Origin: a virus
DNA: 64,000 nucleotides
Strand: one strand, 5' to 3'
Virus record (IMG/VR): IMGVR_UViG_3300025853_000057
Span: 1-64,000 of that record
Of this stretch, positions 16,086 to 26,400 are shown one piece after another (the stretch's first letter is position 1; each line of letters begins with the position of its first letter). The notes beneath the pieces were generated by a model. It saw nothing but the letters and a program-made list of their open reading frames with translations. It did no database searches and was not told where the DNA came from. The position numbers and the translations under genes were made by a program.

Positions 16086-17136
16086 TATTATTTCAGATAA
16101 ATTATCCCATTTAAGCTTTAGTAAACTGGCTTTATTGGATAGAAGTCCTAAGGATTTTTATAAAAGATACATAGAGCAAGAAGAAGTTATTTCAGATAAA
16201 CATGCTGTTAACTTAGGTTCTCTAGTAGACTGCTTACTTACTGAACCTGATAATCTTTACAGTATTTTTAAAGTAGTTAGTCATAATGAGCCTACAAATC
16301 TAATGAAAGATTATACTGATTTATTTATAAGTTACTATAAAAATCTTATGGCTGACACAGATAGTGAGTTAAGTGATAGTGAGAAGCAGCTTGCTGCCCA
16401 TGAAAGTGCTTATACTCATGGTACATTTAAAATTAGCTCAGATAAAGTTATAGAAAGGTTTAACAAAGAGGCTAAAGATTATGCAATGGATATAGTAACT
16501 GCTGGAGATAAGATAATTGTAACGACTGAAGATTTCTTTAAAGCCAGTGCTTGTTCTACTGCTCTTTTAAATAACAAGTTTACTAAAGACTTTCTAAGCC
16601 AATACATTGTAGGAAACAAAGAAAAAATCTATCAACTAGAGGATACTTTTGAAATACTAGACAACGGATTTCCTCTTACTTTTAAAGTTAAACTTGACTT
16701 AGTTATCATAGACCATGATAATAAAATTATTCAGCCGTTAGATATTAAGACTACAAGCAGTAGCCCTTATGCTTTTACTAAGTCTATGTATTCTTACAGG
16801 TATGATATTCAAGGAGCTTTATATTCCCACTACATTAATCATGTCTTTAAAGCTAGAAAAGGTCTAGAAGACTATAAAGTTTTTGACTTTAAATATATTG
16901 TAGTAAATGTAGACTATCCAAAAAATCCTCTAATATGGAAGCTTAGTTATAATGATAACAGAGCTGCCTTTGCAGGCAAACTAGCAGGCTACAATAGAGC
17001 AGGTATTTGGGAGCTTATTAATGACTTACACTGGCATTTAGAAAATGATTTGTGGGATTACTCAAGAGAGATTTATGAGAATAATGGTGTGATAGAAACT
17101 AGAATGCATAATGAGCCAGAAAGAACAGAAGAATAA
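16078..17136 (+). CDS. PD-(D/E)XK exonuclease (RecE/YqaJ/RecB-nuclease-like)
   Basis: The 352-residue protein has an N-terminal LSFSKLALLDRSPKDFYKRY segment and LGSLVDCLLTEPD (46-58), then KVKLDLVIID (203-212) with Asp207 and QPLDIKTT (219-226) with Asp222 and Lys224. This is the spacing of phage exodeoxyribonuclease VIII-type PD-(D/E)XK nucleases, which resect dsDNA ends for recombination. It works plausibly with the Sak4-like ATPase, SSB and RusA encoded nearby. Confidence 0.82.
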   Translation: MTNIISDKLSHLSFSKLALLDRSPKDFYKRYIEQEEVISDKHAVNLGSLVDCLLTEPDNLYSIFKVVSHNEPTNLMKDYTDLFISYYKNLMADTDSELSDSEKQLAAHESAYTHGTFKISSDKVIERFNKEAKDYAMDIVTAGDKIIVTTEDFFKASACSTALLNNKFTKDFLSQYIVGNKEKIYQLEDTFEILDNGFPLTFKVKLDLVIIDHDNKIIQPLDIKTTSSSPYAFTKSMYSYRYDIQGALYSHYINHVFKARKGLEDYKVFDFKYIVVNVDYPKNPLIWKLSYNDNRAAFAGKLAGYNRAGIWELINDLHWHLENDLWDYSREIYENNGVIETRMHNEPERTEE

Positions 17137-17740
17137 AGCTTCTTTTCTTGTTCTACCTATGCTAGGCTTTAACAAAGATTTCTTTGGTTGGTCTAATAAT
17201 CTAGTAAATTGTTACATTAAAGACTTAAATTATCCAGAATTTGATAATCACATTGTACTTATGTATGAATACCCTGAGTTACTTAATGAAAGGGATATAC
17301 AGAATATAGTAAAGCAGGAGGCTAATCTTAATGAGATAAATGAACATCTTGTTCATAGGTATGAACCTTCAGTAAATAAATCTGTGTTTATTTATGATGT
17401 ACCTAAGCAGTATCAAAGTGACTATGACTGGTTTAGGTATGGTAAATACTCTAAAATGTCTCCTAAATTTAAAGAGCAGATACTAGATTTTCATCATGGT
17501 TCTAATATAAAAGGTATTATAGGAGTTCTTTCTAGAAATCAGGTAATGCTAAGAAATTTACATAAGAACTTAGGTTGTATGAGTGAAGTATGCAAGTGTA
17601 AACATAACACTTATCTATCTTGTAGTAAATTTCAAGACTATATATTTGACTTTGATAAGTCAGAGATATGGTCTATTCCTGGAGATGAAGAAATACTTTA
17701 TACCACTATTGAACCTATTAAAAATACAAAGGTAGAGTGA
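17111..17740 (+). CDS. Hypothetical protein, 209 aa
   Basis: The ATG lies 26 bases inside the exonuclease gene, and the stop overlaps the UDG GTG start. Visible features are a hydrophobic stretch (FLVLPMLGF) near the N-terminus, DVPKQYQSDYDWFRYGKYSK and a Cys cluster (CMSEVCKCKHNTYLSC, about residues 156-171) that could bind a metal. The C-terminus is acidic. No family is recognised. The position between exonuclease and glycosylase suggests a DNA-metabolism role by association only. Confidence 0.7.
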   Translation: MSQKEQKNKASFLVLPMLGFNKDFFGWSNNLVNCYIKDLNYPEFDNHIVLMYEYPELLNERDIQNIVKQEANLNEINEHLVHRYEPSVNKSVFIYDVPKQYQSDYDWFRYGKYSKMSPKFKEQILDFHHGSNIKGIIGVLSRNQVMLRNLHKNLGCMSEVCKCKHNTYLSCSKFQDYIFDFDKSEIWSIPGDEEILYTTIEPIKNTKVE

Positions 17741-18384
17741 GAAAAGAAACTGTAGAACAGTTAGGTGATTGGTATCAGAGGTTCCCTAAATTATGGGAAT
17801 CCTCTGGTGTCAATCAGATTGTGAAAACCATTAGTGTAGAATATCAAAAGTATGTAATATACCCTGAGCCTAAACAAATATTTAGAGCTTTTGAATTATG
17901 TCAATACAATGATATTAAAGGAGTTATACTAGGTATGGACCCTTACAATAATGGTAGTGCTACAGGCTTGGCTTTTGGAGTTAAATCAGAACTCTATATA
18001 AATCCCAGCTTGGTAAAAATTAGAGAAGCTATAGAAAAAGAAATACATAATGGACTATGCTTAGATTTTGATTATTCACTAGAATATTTAGCTAATCAAG
18101 GTGTGCTTTTGTTAAATAGTTTCCTAACAGTGAGAAGAAGAAGTCCTGGAAGTCATAGAACTGTATGGTCAGACTTTACCAAGGGATTCTTAACTCAGTT
18201 ATCTATAGTTAAACCAGATTTACTATGGTTTTTGTGGGGTAGAGATGCTCAAAGTTTTAAGCAATACATATACCCTACACCAAATATCTATGAAGCAGAG
18301 CATCCAGCTTATGCAGCTAGAAATAGTAGACCATGGATAACTAACAATCAATTTGAAAAAACTAAACACATAATTAATTGGTAA
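17737..18384 (+). CDS. ung: Uracil-DNA glycosylase
   Basis: The 215-residue protein resembles family 1 UDG. The water-activating motif is GMDPYN (66-71; GQDPYH in most), with Asp68. LLLN follows at 124-127, then SHRTVWSDFT, WFLWG (164-168) and the His motif EHPAYAARN (188-196) with His189. Start is GTG at 17737, overlapping the previous TGA. UDG is a recurring gene of crAss-like phages. It removes uracil from DNA, initiating repair. The variant motif residues are conservative and activity is expected. Confidence 0.9.
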   Translation: MRKETVEQLGDWYQRFPKLWESSGVNQIVKTISVEYQKYVIYPEPKQIFRAFELCQYNDIKGVILGMDPYNNGSATGLAFGVKSELYINPSLVKIREAIEKEIHNGLCLDFDYSLEYLANQGVLLLNSFLTVRRRSPGSHRTVWSDFTKGFLTQLSIVKPDLLWFLWGRDAQSFKQYIYPTPNIYEAEHPAYAARNSRPWITNNQFEKTKHIINW

Positions 18385-18385
18385 T

Positions 18386-18766
18386 ATGGAACATCTTATA
18401 CATAAAATTATTGAGTTCCATGAGGCTTTTAACCAGCCTTATGCTAAGGATATAACTCCTGTATCAGCTAAAGAAGCTGTACTAAGGTATGACTTAATGG
18501 CAGAAGAGAACAAAGAATACTTACTAGCTGCCTTAGATAAAGACCTAGAGGGTATTGCTGATGCTTTAGGAGATAAACTTTATATACTCTTAGGGACTAT
18601 TATTAAGCATGGAATGCAGCACATTATTGTAAATGTATTTAATGAAATACACAAAAGCAACATGTCCAAGCTAGGAGAAGATGGTAAGCCTGTGTTAAGA
18701 CAAGATGGTAAGATTCTTAAAGGACCTAACTACAGCCCCCCTAATTTAAAACAATTTGTAGAATGA
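18386..18766 (+). CDS. MazG-like nucleotide pyrophosphohydrolase
   Basis: The 126-residue all-helical protein has the EExxE...ExxxD pattern of MazG/PRA-PH-type NTP pyrophosphohydrolases (AEENKEYL, about 35-42, then DLEGIADALGDKLY, about 53-66). It ends with the common phage tail GKPVLRQDGKILKGPNYSPP. It probably hydrolyses nucleotides such as dUTP or alarmones; with UDG directly upstream, a uracil-avoidance role fits. It starts one base after the UDG stop. Confidence 0.78.
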   Translation: MEHLIHKIIEFHEAFNQPYAKDITPVSAKEAVLRYDLMAEENKEYLLAALDKDLEGIADALGDKLYILLGTIIKHGMQHIIVNVFNEIHKSNMSKLGEDGKPVLRQDGKILKGPNYSPPNLKQFVE

Positions 18767-19149
18767 AGACTTTGATTTTATTACTTCTGCCTTTAAGTAT
18801 CTATAGTCAGACTATAGATTCTGTATGGGCAGAAATTAACAAACAAAGAATTAAAAAGCCAGATATAGTAATGAGGCAAGCAATGCTTGAAACTATGTGG
18901 CTTAAATGTAAAGATTGTAGTCTTAGGTTTAATAACATCTTTGGTTTTAGACATAAGACTGCTATTAAAGAAGGAAATCCTCAAGGCTATCTAGAGTTTG
19001 AAACTTGGCAGGATTGTATTTACTATTACAAAAGCTGGCAAGAAGAAAAGTATGATTCAGGATGCTACTATGCTTTCTTAGAGGAAGTAGGCTATGCTGA
19101 ATCACAGAAGTACTGTGAAACTTTAAAAGTGTTAAAGCGGAGATGGTGA
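18763..19149 (+). CDS. GH73-like N-acetylglucosaminidase with signal peptide
   Basis: The 128-residue protein begins with a signal peptide (KTLILLLLPLSIYSQ), typical of Bacteroidota with cleavage near YSQ. The FlgJ/GH73 pattern follows: RQAMLETMW with candidate catalytic Glu43 and RFNNIFGFR (55-63). Such enzymes cut the glycan chain of peptidoglycan. Unlike the lysis genes on the other strand, it closes the plus-strand replication block, overlapping the MazG-like stop, and ends right before the bidirectional terminator. Confidence 0.75.
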   Translation: MKTLILLLLPLSIYSQTIDSVWAEINKQRIKKPDIVMRQAMLETMWLKCKDCSLRFNNIFGFRHKTAIKEGNPQGYLEFETWQDCIYYYKSWQEEKYDSGCYYAFLEEVGYAESQKYCETLKVLKRRW

Positions 19150-19156
19150 GGTAAAT

Positions 19157-19188
19157 AAACAGCAGTAGGTTTTTATCTACTGCTGTTT
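19157..19188. terminator. Bidirectional terminator between convergent gene blocks
   Basis: A 12-bp perfect stem (AAACAGCAGTAG with CTACTGCTGTTT, loop GTTTTTAT) lies between the ends of the plus-strand GH73-like gene and the minus-strand 1419-residue gene. U-rich tracts follow in both directions. Confidence 0.9.
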
Positions 19189-19197
19189 TACTTTTTA

Positions 19198-22100
19198 CTA
19201 AATTCTTAGGTTTTGCATTACTTTAATTAATTCATCAGGACTCATAATAGTTTCTATTCTTCCAGAACCTAAAAGTTTTAGAAATTTAGCTACTATTTTA
19301 TAATCTCCTTTCTCCCATACTCCAGTATCTCTTTGGTAAGTTTCTAAAGGATTAAATAATTGTTTTATTAGTCTAATAGTCTTTTCTATAACAGTTTGAG
19401 CTGCCATAGGATTAGAAAAGGTTTTATAGTTTGCAATAGGATTAATAAAACCAAATAACTCTTGATGCAGCCTAAGAGAGAATAGCAAAGGATAAGCCAG
19501 TAGTTTTTTATCTTCATCATCAGCTTCATCTGATAGTCTTGCTAAAATCATACTAATAATTCCTGTAACACTGATGAAAGCTAATTCAGCTCCTGCCCTA
19601 CTAAGATTTCTTCTTTCTAAAGGTGTTAAGTTCTCACTTGAAGAAAAAGGAGATAACTGTATCAAGGTATCTTTAAGCTGTGAAGTTACTAGTCTAAAGA
19701 ATGTATTATAGTAACCCTCAGTTGGTGCTCCTAATTCTTGGTCTAAACCATAGGTTTTAAACCTTTTCTTCATGCCCGATGGAAAAAATTTCCTGTACAT
19801 CAACGCTAGTCTTCCCAGCCAATGTCTCTCTGCTGTAACTTTATCAAAGTTATTGTAAACTCCATGCATCCTTTTATTGATAGCATGTAAAGAGTTCTGA
19901 ATGTCCATATCTACTAAGCCATTAGCTGTAGGAGTTCCTTCAAGAGAAACTCCTTCCTTTAATCTTATAGCTCCATCAGGCCCTAATTCATAAGCATCTA
20001 TTAAAGATATTTCTTTAGTTATACCTCCTATTTTCTGCTTTACTTTATTTCTTTTAAGCATGGCTAACATAGCTTGCACTTGAATAGCATGCTCCCCTTG
20101 ATTTTGTAAAAAGAACCATGTATCTGTAGACCATGCTTTCTTCATAGCAGACATACTAACTTTTCTACCATATCTGTCTGTATATTCTCCTTGCATAGGG
20201 TCATATAACTCAATCAATTGGCCTATGAAAGAAGTAGCAGTAGGTTGAGTAAAATCTTTTACATAGTTACCTATATTTCTAGCATAGTAAACCTTTGCCC
20301 ATGCTACTTCTTTCTGATTAAAAAATTCATCAGAAGCAGCTTCTATCATTAACTGAGCATTAGCTTGTAGGGAGTTAGCAGCAGAACCTACAGGGTTACC
20401 TCCAATTTGAGTTTTAGAACCAAAACCCATCAAATTGGCAGCAAGTTTATTAAAGTCTACAACTTTACCTGCTATTGCAGTTTTAGATTCTAATTGTTGT
20501 ACACCATATATTTGCATGTCCATAAATACCTCAAGAAGGGCTGCTATATTATTACCTCCATGCTTCTTAACATACTTATCCCAAGATGTGATACCTGCTT
20601 TCTTAGCTGCCTCACTAATAAATCTATTACCTAAAGCATCTGTTTTTAAAGGAGGATTCTGTTTAGTTGATTCTAAAGCTGCTGTACCTACTACAACACT
20701 TTCATTGGCTGCTTCAAATTTAAGAGAAGCCTGGTCAAACATAAGTACAGAAGATAGTAAGTCTAAAGAAACATCCTCTGCTGGCATGTTTTGTGTATAT
20801 AAAACAGGAATAACTTTCTGTCCTTCTACTTTTTCTCCATAGATAAAAGCATCTTCTTCTGTGTACTTAACTAGGTTTCTCCAGCTATATTTAGCATAAT
20901 TGATAGCTCCGTTTTCTACTAGTCTATCTATATCAGATTTAGCTACAGAAGGAAGTATATACCCTCTTTTAGCTCTATCAGGAACTCTCTGCTGAGACTT
21001 AAAGTAAGTAGCTATTAGAAGGTCATAAAACTCCTTTTTATTCTTACTAGACTGTATCTGCTTATACCTAGGGTCTGCATACTTTGCTCTGGAAGGTCTG
21101 GAAAAATCTCTTGAATAGTAAGTAACACCTTGTATTTCTACTTGGTTATTCTTTAACCAAAATTCAAATTGCTTTTCAGATATAACATTATCTTCTACTA
21201 GCTTTTTGTGTTCTTCAATAATAGTCTTTCTTCCCTTTTCTATAACCACTACTTCTCCTGTTTCAGGATTAGTAACTGTTCTATCTTCATAAGGTAGAGC
21301 TTCTGTATTTTCTTTGTACCAGCTTTGAATAAAAGCATTCTTCTGTGTAGGGTCAGTAATAGATTCAGCCTGTTTATACATATTATTTAAGGCTTCATTG
21401 TATGCAGACATATCTACTTCTTGTACAAAAGCCATTTTATCTACAAGCTCTTTCTTCCCATGGTCATATACTTTAGTTCTAGTGTAAAAAGGCTTATAAA
21501 AAGATGAAGGTACATTTCTATTCTCTGAAGTACTAGTAGCATACTTCTTAAATCCTTTAGATGCTTTATGAGCAGTTCTTATAGATATCTGTCTAGCATT
21601 TTCATAGGCAGCTTTTAAGGTCTTAGCAAACAAAGCTACAATAGGATTACTACTAGATATAGCTGGAGTAAGTAAAAAGTCTAAGAAAGGTACATCTCTA
21701 TTAGAGCCATCTTCTAATGCTTTTAGTATAGTATTGTATGTAACACCATCTTCACCTATTTCTTTTTCTAGAGTTTCAAGTCTTCTTTTAGTAAGCTTAT
21801 ATGCTCTAGAATCAGGGTCTAGCTTTCCTAACTTCTTCTTTAAAGATGTTATCTCTTCTATGTGCTTAATGTTAGCTTTCTTAGATATTGACTCAGACAG
21901 TAGTTTAGCTACTTGAGGATTCATTTCCTCATTATATATACTTTCAATTCTACTAAAAGCTGCTACTATACTATTGGCTTTAGATAATGGAGTTCCTGGA
22001 GTTAAAGCTTCTTTACCTCCTATTTCCATATCTAAGAATGCTTGTATCTGGCTTACAATAGGCTTAAGCATATCTACTGTTTCTTTAGCCTTAACAAGCC

Positions 22101-23457
22101 TAGTAATCATTTCAGCTTTGTCTGCATTGTTACCTTCTTTAGCATCCCGTATAGTTTTCTCTAGCATTTTTAAGTCTCCAGGGAAATTCTTAGAGCCTCT
22201 AAGCTGGGCATATATAGTGTCAATAAATTGACTAATAGCTTTAGTCTTTTCTACAGTTTCTATACTTTCCTTGAGCTGTTGAGTAATGTATTTTTCAGCT
22301 CTACTGTTTTTAGGATTTCTTTCTAATAGTAGAAGCCTGTTCTCTAATACCTGTTTAATTTTATCTAGGAGCTTATCTGTTTGCTTAAATTTGCTAAAGT
22401 CTACATCCTCTTCAGTTACTTCATGTAACTCGTCTAAAAATTTCCTGTAAGCGTCTAAATAAAATATAGGTTCAGGAGCTAACTCAGTAACAGTATTTTC
22501 TGAAGTGCTAGTAATATGCATAGGTATAATACCTAATTCATTTTGGTCACTAAAACTGTAACCTTGAGACATTGCTAGTCCTTTGTAAATAGATAGCTGT
22601 CCAGAGTGTTTATCTTTTCTAGAAGCTTTTTTACCTCCTTTGAACCTCCTATCATATTGGTTTTCAAATTTTCCTGTGTTGTAAGGAGCAAACCTTTTAG
22701 TATCAGGGTCATAGTTAGTAGGGTTAACACTACTCTTTAAATCAAAAATACGAATACTACCATCAGGGTCTACAACTACAATATCTGCTGTACCTGCTAC
22801 TCCTTTTTCTACATTGAAAAATTTAATCTGAGATAATACTACTGAGTTAGGAAAAGACTTTACAAAGTTATTTAGTGCTTCATAGGCAGTATTAAAAGCT
22901 TTATCACTAAGCATTAGGTCATTACCCTCACTAATAGCAAATTGCTTTAAATCTTGTAAAGTATCTCTTTCATTTTTTCCTAGAGTTATACTACTTAATA
23001 TAAAGTCTATTTGGTTACCCCACTGTCTATTATCTTCATACAGAGTTTCATCACCATCAAAACCATAGAACTCTTTATCAGAATTTTCTAGATATGTAGT
23101 AGCTCTTTCTAAAGGTGTTCCTGTAGCAGTATGTACATAAGTTTCATCATCCTTACTACTTACTTCTGTTTGTTGTAAAAGCAAACTTTCTATAACCTCC
23201 TTCATCTTTTTAGGAGGTTTATTCCCTGTTCTACTTTCGTAGTTTTCTAGCTGGTTTTGATAATTCTGTATGTCACTAGGACTTAGTTGATTATATTCTG
23301 AACCAATTAAAGGATTTACCTTATCTAAAAATCCTTCTATTTCTTCTAAACTAGGTATCTCATAACCATTAGCTATAAACAGTTTATAAGCTGAAAATAC
23401 TCCTAGTGATTCTTCAAGTAGTCTCCATTCAGGAGTGTTTTTATTAGGACATGCCAT
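19198..23457 (-). CDS. Virion cargo protein with PD-(D/E)XK nuclease-like domain (1419 aa)
   Basis: This is the last gene of the minus-strand late block. Residues about 200-245 hold GTADIVVVD (222-230) and IRIFDLKSS (235-243) with Asp225, Asp239 and Lys241, the core of RecB-like PD-(D/E)XK nucleases. Long charged helical regions follow (about 350-600). A hydrophobic segment (AFISVTGIISMILARL) lies near the C-terminus. Large proteins in this position next to the RNA polymerase are packaged and ejected in crAss-like phages, so a role in the entering host cell is inferred, for example degrading host DNA. Its ATG overlaps the stop of the 5159-residue gene by one base (TAATG). It ends in tandem TAG TAA stops. 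Confidence 0.72.
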   Translation of the reverse strand: MACPNKNTPEWRLLEESLGVFSAYKLFIANGYEIPSLEEIEGFLDKVNPLIGSEYNQLSPSDIQNYQNQLENYESRTGNKPPKKMKEVIESLLLQQTEVSSKDDETYVHTATGTPLERATTYLENSDKEFYGFDGDETLYEDNRQWGNQIDFILSSITLGKNERDTLQDLKQFAISEGNDLMLSDKAFNTAYEALNNFVKSFPNSVVLSQIKFFNVEKGVAGTADIVVVDPDGSIRIFDLKSSVNPTNYDPDTKRFAPYNTGKFENQYDRRFKGGKKASRKDKHSGQLSIYKGLAMSQGYSFSDQNELGIIPMHITSTSENTVTELAPEPIFYLDAYRKFLDELHEVTEEDVDFSKFKQTDKLLDKIKQVLENRLLLLERNPKNSRAEKYITQQLKESIETVEKTKAISQFIDTIYAQLRGSKNFPGDLKMLEKTIRDAKEGNNADKAEMITRLVKAKETVDMLKPIVSQIQAFLDMEIGGKEALTPGTPLSKANSIVAAFSRIESIYNEEMNPQVAKLLSESISKKANIKHIEEITSLKKKLGKLDPDSRAYKLTKRRLETLEKEIGEDGVTYNTILKALEDGSNRDVPFLDFLLTPAISSSNPIVALFAKTLKAAYENARQISIRTAHKASKGFKKYATSTSENRNVPSSFYKPFYTRTKVYDHGKKELVDKMAFVQEVDMSAYNEALNNMYKQAESITDPTQKNAFIQSWYKENTEALPYEDRTVTNPETGEVVVIEKGRKTIIEEHKKLVEDNVISEKQFEFWLKNNQVEIQGVTYYSRDFSRPSRAKYADPRYKQIQSSKNKKEFYDLLIATYFKSQQRVPDRAKRGYILPSVAKSDIDRLVENGAINYAKYSWRNLVKYTEEDAFIYGEKVEGQKVIPVLYTQNMPAEDVSLDLLSSVLMFDQASLKFEAANESVVVGTAALESTKQNPPLKTDALGNRFISEAAKKAGITSWDKYVKKHGGNNIAALLEVFMDMQIYGVQQLESKTAIAGKVVDFNKLAANLMGFGSKTQIGGNPVGSAANSLQANAQLMIEAASDEFFNQKEVAWAKVYYARNIGNYVKDFTQPTATSFIGQLIELYDPMQGEYTDRYGRKVSMSAMKKAWSTDTWFFLQNQGEHAIQVQAMLAMLKRNKVKQKIGGITKEISLIDAYELGPDGAIRLKEGVSLEGTPTANGLVDMDIQNSLHAINKRMHGVYNNFDKVTAERHWLGRLALMYRKFFPSGMKKRFKTYGLDQELGAPTEGYYNTFFRLVTSQLKDTLIQLSPFSSSENLTPLERRNLSRAGAELAFISVTGIISMILARLSDEADDEDKKLLAYPLLFSLRLHQELFGFINPIANYKTFSNPMAAQTVIEKTIRLIKQLFNPLETYQRDTGVWEKGDYKIVAKFLKLLGSGRIETIMSPDELIKVMQNLRI

Positions 23458-26400
23458 TAGTTACAATTATTAAGTAGTTCTAATACATCTGCATCATTTA
23501 CATTTACAAATGTACTAAATAAAGTAGTAGCTCTATCTTCTGTAGATTCCATAGGAGCTTGCAGTTGATTATTTACAAACCCTCTAAATCCTTCTATATC
23601 TTTTTGAGAACCTAATATGTGAATTTGTTCTGGTTTTTCAACACCATATTGATTTAAAAATTCTCCTTGTTCAAACTGTTCTTCTGATAAACTTTGAATA
23701 AAATTTTTACTATAATTTTCTATAAATCCATCATCATTATTTACTTTATTAATATTATTATCAATAAAAGTAGAAGGATTTTTTAAATTAATTATTGCAG
23801 TTATTGTTCTTGAAAGACTTTTAAAACCAGGTGTATTTAATTTACCAAAATAAATATAATCTGCTCCACTTTGATAGAAAGATTTATCAAACTTATCAAA
23901 TTTTGCATTTGTTCCATGATAAACAATATCTTTTACTTTACTATCTGGAAATATAGTATCTAAATATTGAGAGTATAGTTGTAGAGCTTGTTGTTTTTGT
24001 TGTGGGGTTATTTTAGATAACTCTAACTCAACTAAATTATTTGGTAATCCTGATTCTCCTTCTATTTTCTGTGCTTGGCTTAACTCTAAATTTATAGTTA
24101 TAAAATCTGTTAATCTTTCTTTTTCCTTATTTCCTATTAATACCTTTCTAATTTGTTTAGAAGTAATTTCATGCTTATACTTTAAATATGCTTCTAATTT
24201 TTTAGCACCTGTATATTCTTCTTCATTTAAAGGATTTTGGTCAGGATTTTCTGCTAAAAAGTCTATAACATCTTTATATATTTCAATTTCTTTTTCTGTT
24301 AATCCAACAGTAGTTTCTAATTCAAATTTTAAATTACCTCTATTATTATATTCTTTTAAAGCTTCTTCAGCTTCTTCTTTTATAAAGAATATATCAGATT
24401 GGATATCTTCATCTATGTTTACTACAAAATAAGCAGTTCTAAACTGTTCAACATATTTTTTAAGTTTATTAACTTGCTCTTCTAACTGAGTAGCTTCTCC
24501 AATTTTAGTTTTAAAATCTTGAACTTTTAGTTCATTTATACCTTTAACAAACCCTAAAGCTTCATATACTTGGTTAGCTAATTCAGGATTAGAATCAAAT
24601 AGTTCTTGTACTCCTGGTTTGATAGTACCTCTAGCTTTTGGTGTACTTCTGTAAGTCCTATTAGCCAATCTTCCTAGGTTAACAGGATTATCTACTACTA
24701 ACATAGAAGCTAAATCTTCTAATGTAGTCTCAGGATTTAGTTCAGAAGGTATAATAGCTTTTTTAGAATCAGCTAACAAGGATTTAATATACTCAGATAC
24801 TTTTCTAAGGAAAGTCTTAATAGCATTCCATAAACCTTTTTCTTGTTTAACACTTTCTAAATCAGCAGCATATTGGCCTATAAGGTCTACAATAGCTTCT
24901 TCTACTTGTTCTTCATAAGATAACTCTGGGTAATTCTTTTGTACTCTAGCTAAAGTCTTTTTACCTAGCTCAGAATTATTAACCTGTTTTGTTAAGTTTT
25001 TATAGAGCAGTGGATTTTGAAGTTTTACAATAGCTACAAAAGGGTGTGCAAATTCATGGAAAGGAGTATCTAGCCTAGCTTTATCAGGGTTTATTAAAAC
25101 TCTACCATTTTTAAATTGTCCTAGTCCAGGAATAGAAGTGTCAAATTCCCAGTCTATGCCAAACTTAGCGGATAGCTTATCTAGTAATGAAGAAAGTTGC
25201 TCTCTGTTTATTGTTTGTTTTTCTGAGGATTTAGATTGAAAGGGGTTTTTGCCTCCTAAATTCTTAAGTATACTTTCAATTTTATCTTTATTCTCGTTAA
25301 TATCAGATAGGAAGCTATTAAACATAGGCTTCATAAAGTTTTTATTATCAGAATTAGGAAGTTGGTCAAATAGTTTAAGTAAATACTCTTTAGTTATTTC
25401 AGGACTTGGTTCTTCTTTCTTTTCTACAGGAGTTTTTTCAGTAGGAGTAGCTTTAGTCTCAGGCTTAACTTCAGCTTTAGACACACTACTAAGTTGGTTA
25501 AGGAAATTCTGTAACTCTGGACTAAGTGTAGTAGCTTCAGCTTGTTGCTCCTCAGCAGTAGTAGTAGTTTGCTCTTCTTTCTCTTCCCTTATATAGTCTA
25601 AAGCCTCTACTCCTGCATTAATATCCTCTATAGTCCAGAAGAAAGGAGATATTTCTTTAGTTAGTATAGGATTAACAGCTTTGTAATAAGCAGCTACTCC
25701 ATTCACATCAGTACCTTCATTAAACAAGTTACCATCCTTATTTAGAGTAACTGTATCACTAGCTTCTGGAAGACCATCTTTAATACTTACTTTAGACCTC
25801 TGCTTTTGTACAGCATATAGTCTATATATTCTTGATGTAGGTATTCCCTCTGGAGAGAACTCAACAATTTTAAAATATGCAGGATAGTTTAATTTACCAT
25901 TAGAACCTTTACTTACAAGACCTGTACCCTTTATTGCTTGAGCGTTAATTCCCATCTTCATCTTATCATTGCTACTAAAAGCTCCAGAAGGTTTTACTTC
26001 TACCCCAGCATATAAGTCAAATCTAATAACACCATTTCTATCATCCTTAAATACAGGAGAGTTTTGTTTTATAATTTGTATAAGCTGCTCTTTAGTAATA
26101 TTCCCTGCTTCCTTATCTTGTTTAAGCTCTTCTACAAAAGCTTTAAACTCTTCATCCTTTGAGTAATCTTTAAAGAGATTCTTACTGCTAGTAGTTCTAA
26201 GGTCATAGCCATTAGGCTGATATCTAGCATAAAGGTCTACAAATTCTTGGATAAGTTCTCCTTTAGATATTCCAAATACTCTTACAAAGGTTTTATTAGA
26301 TAACCCTGCAAATAAGTCTTGTACTTCATCAAGAGAATTAGAAATATTAGTTAAGTAATGAGGAGCTATCTGTCTTATGAAGCTATCATTTTTAAATAGT

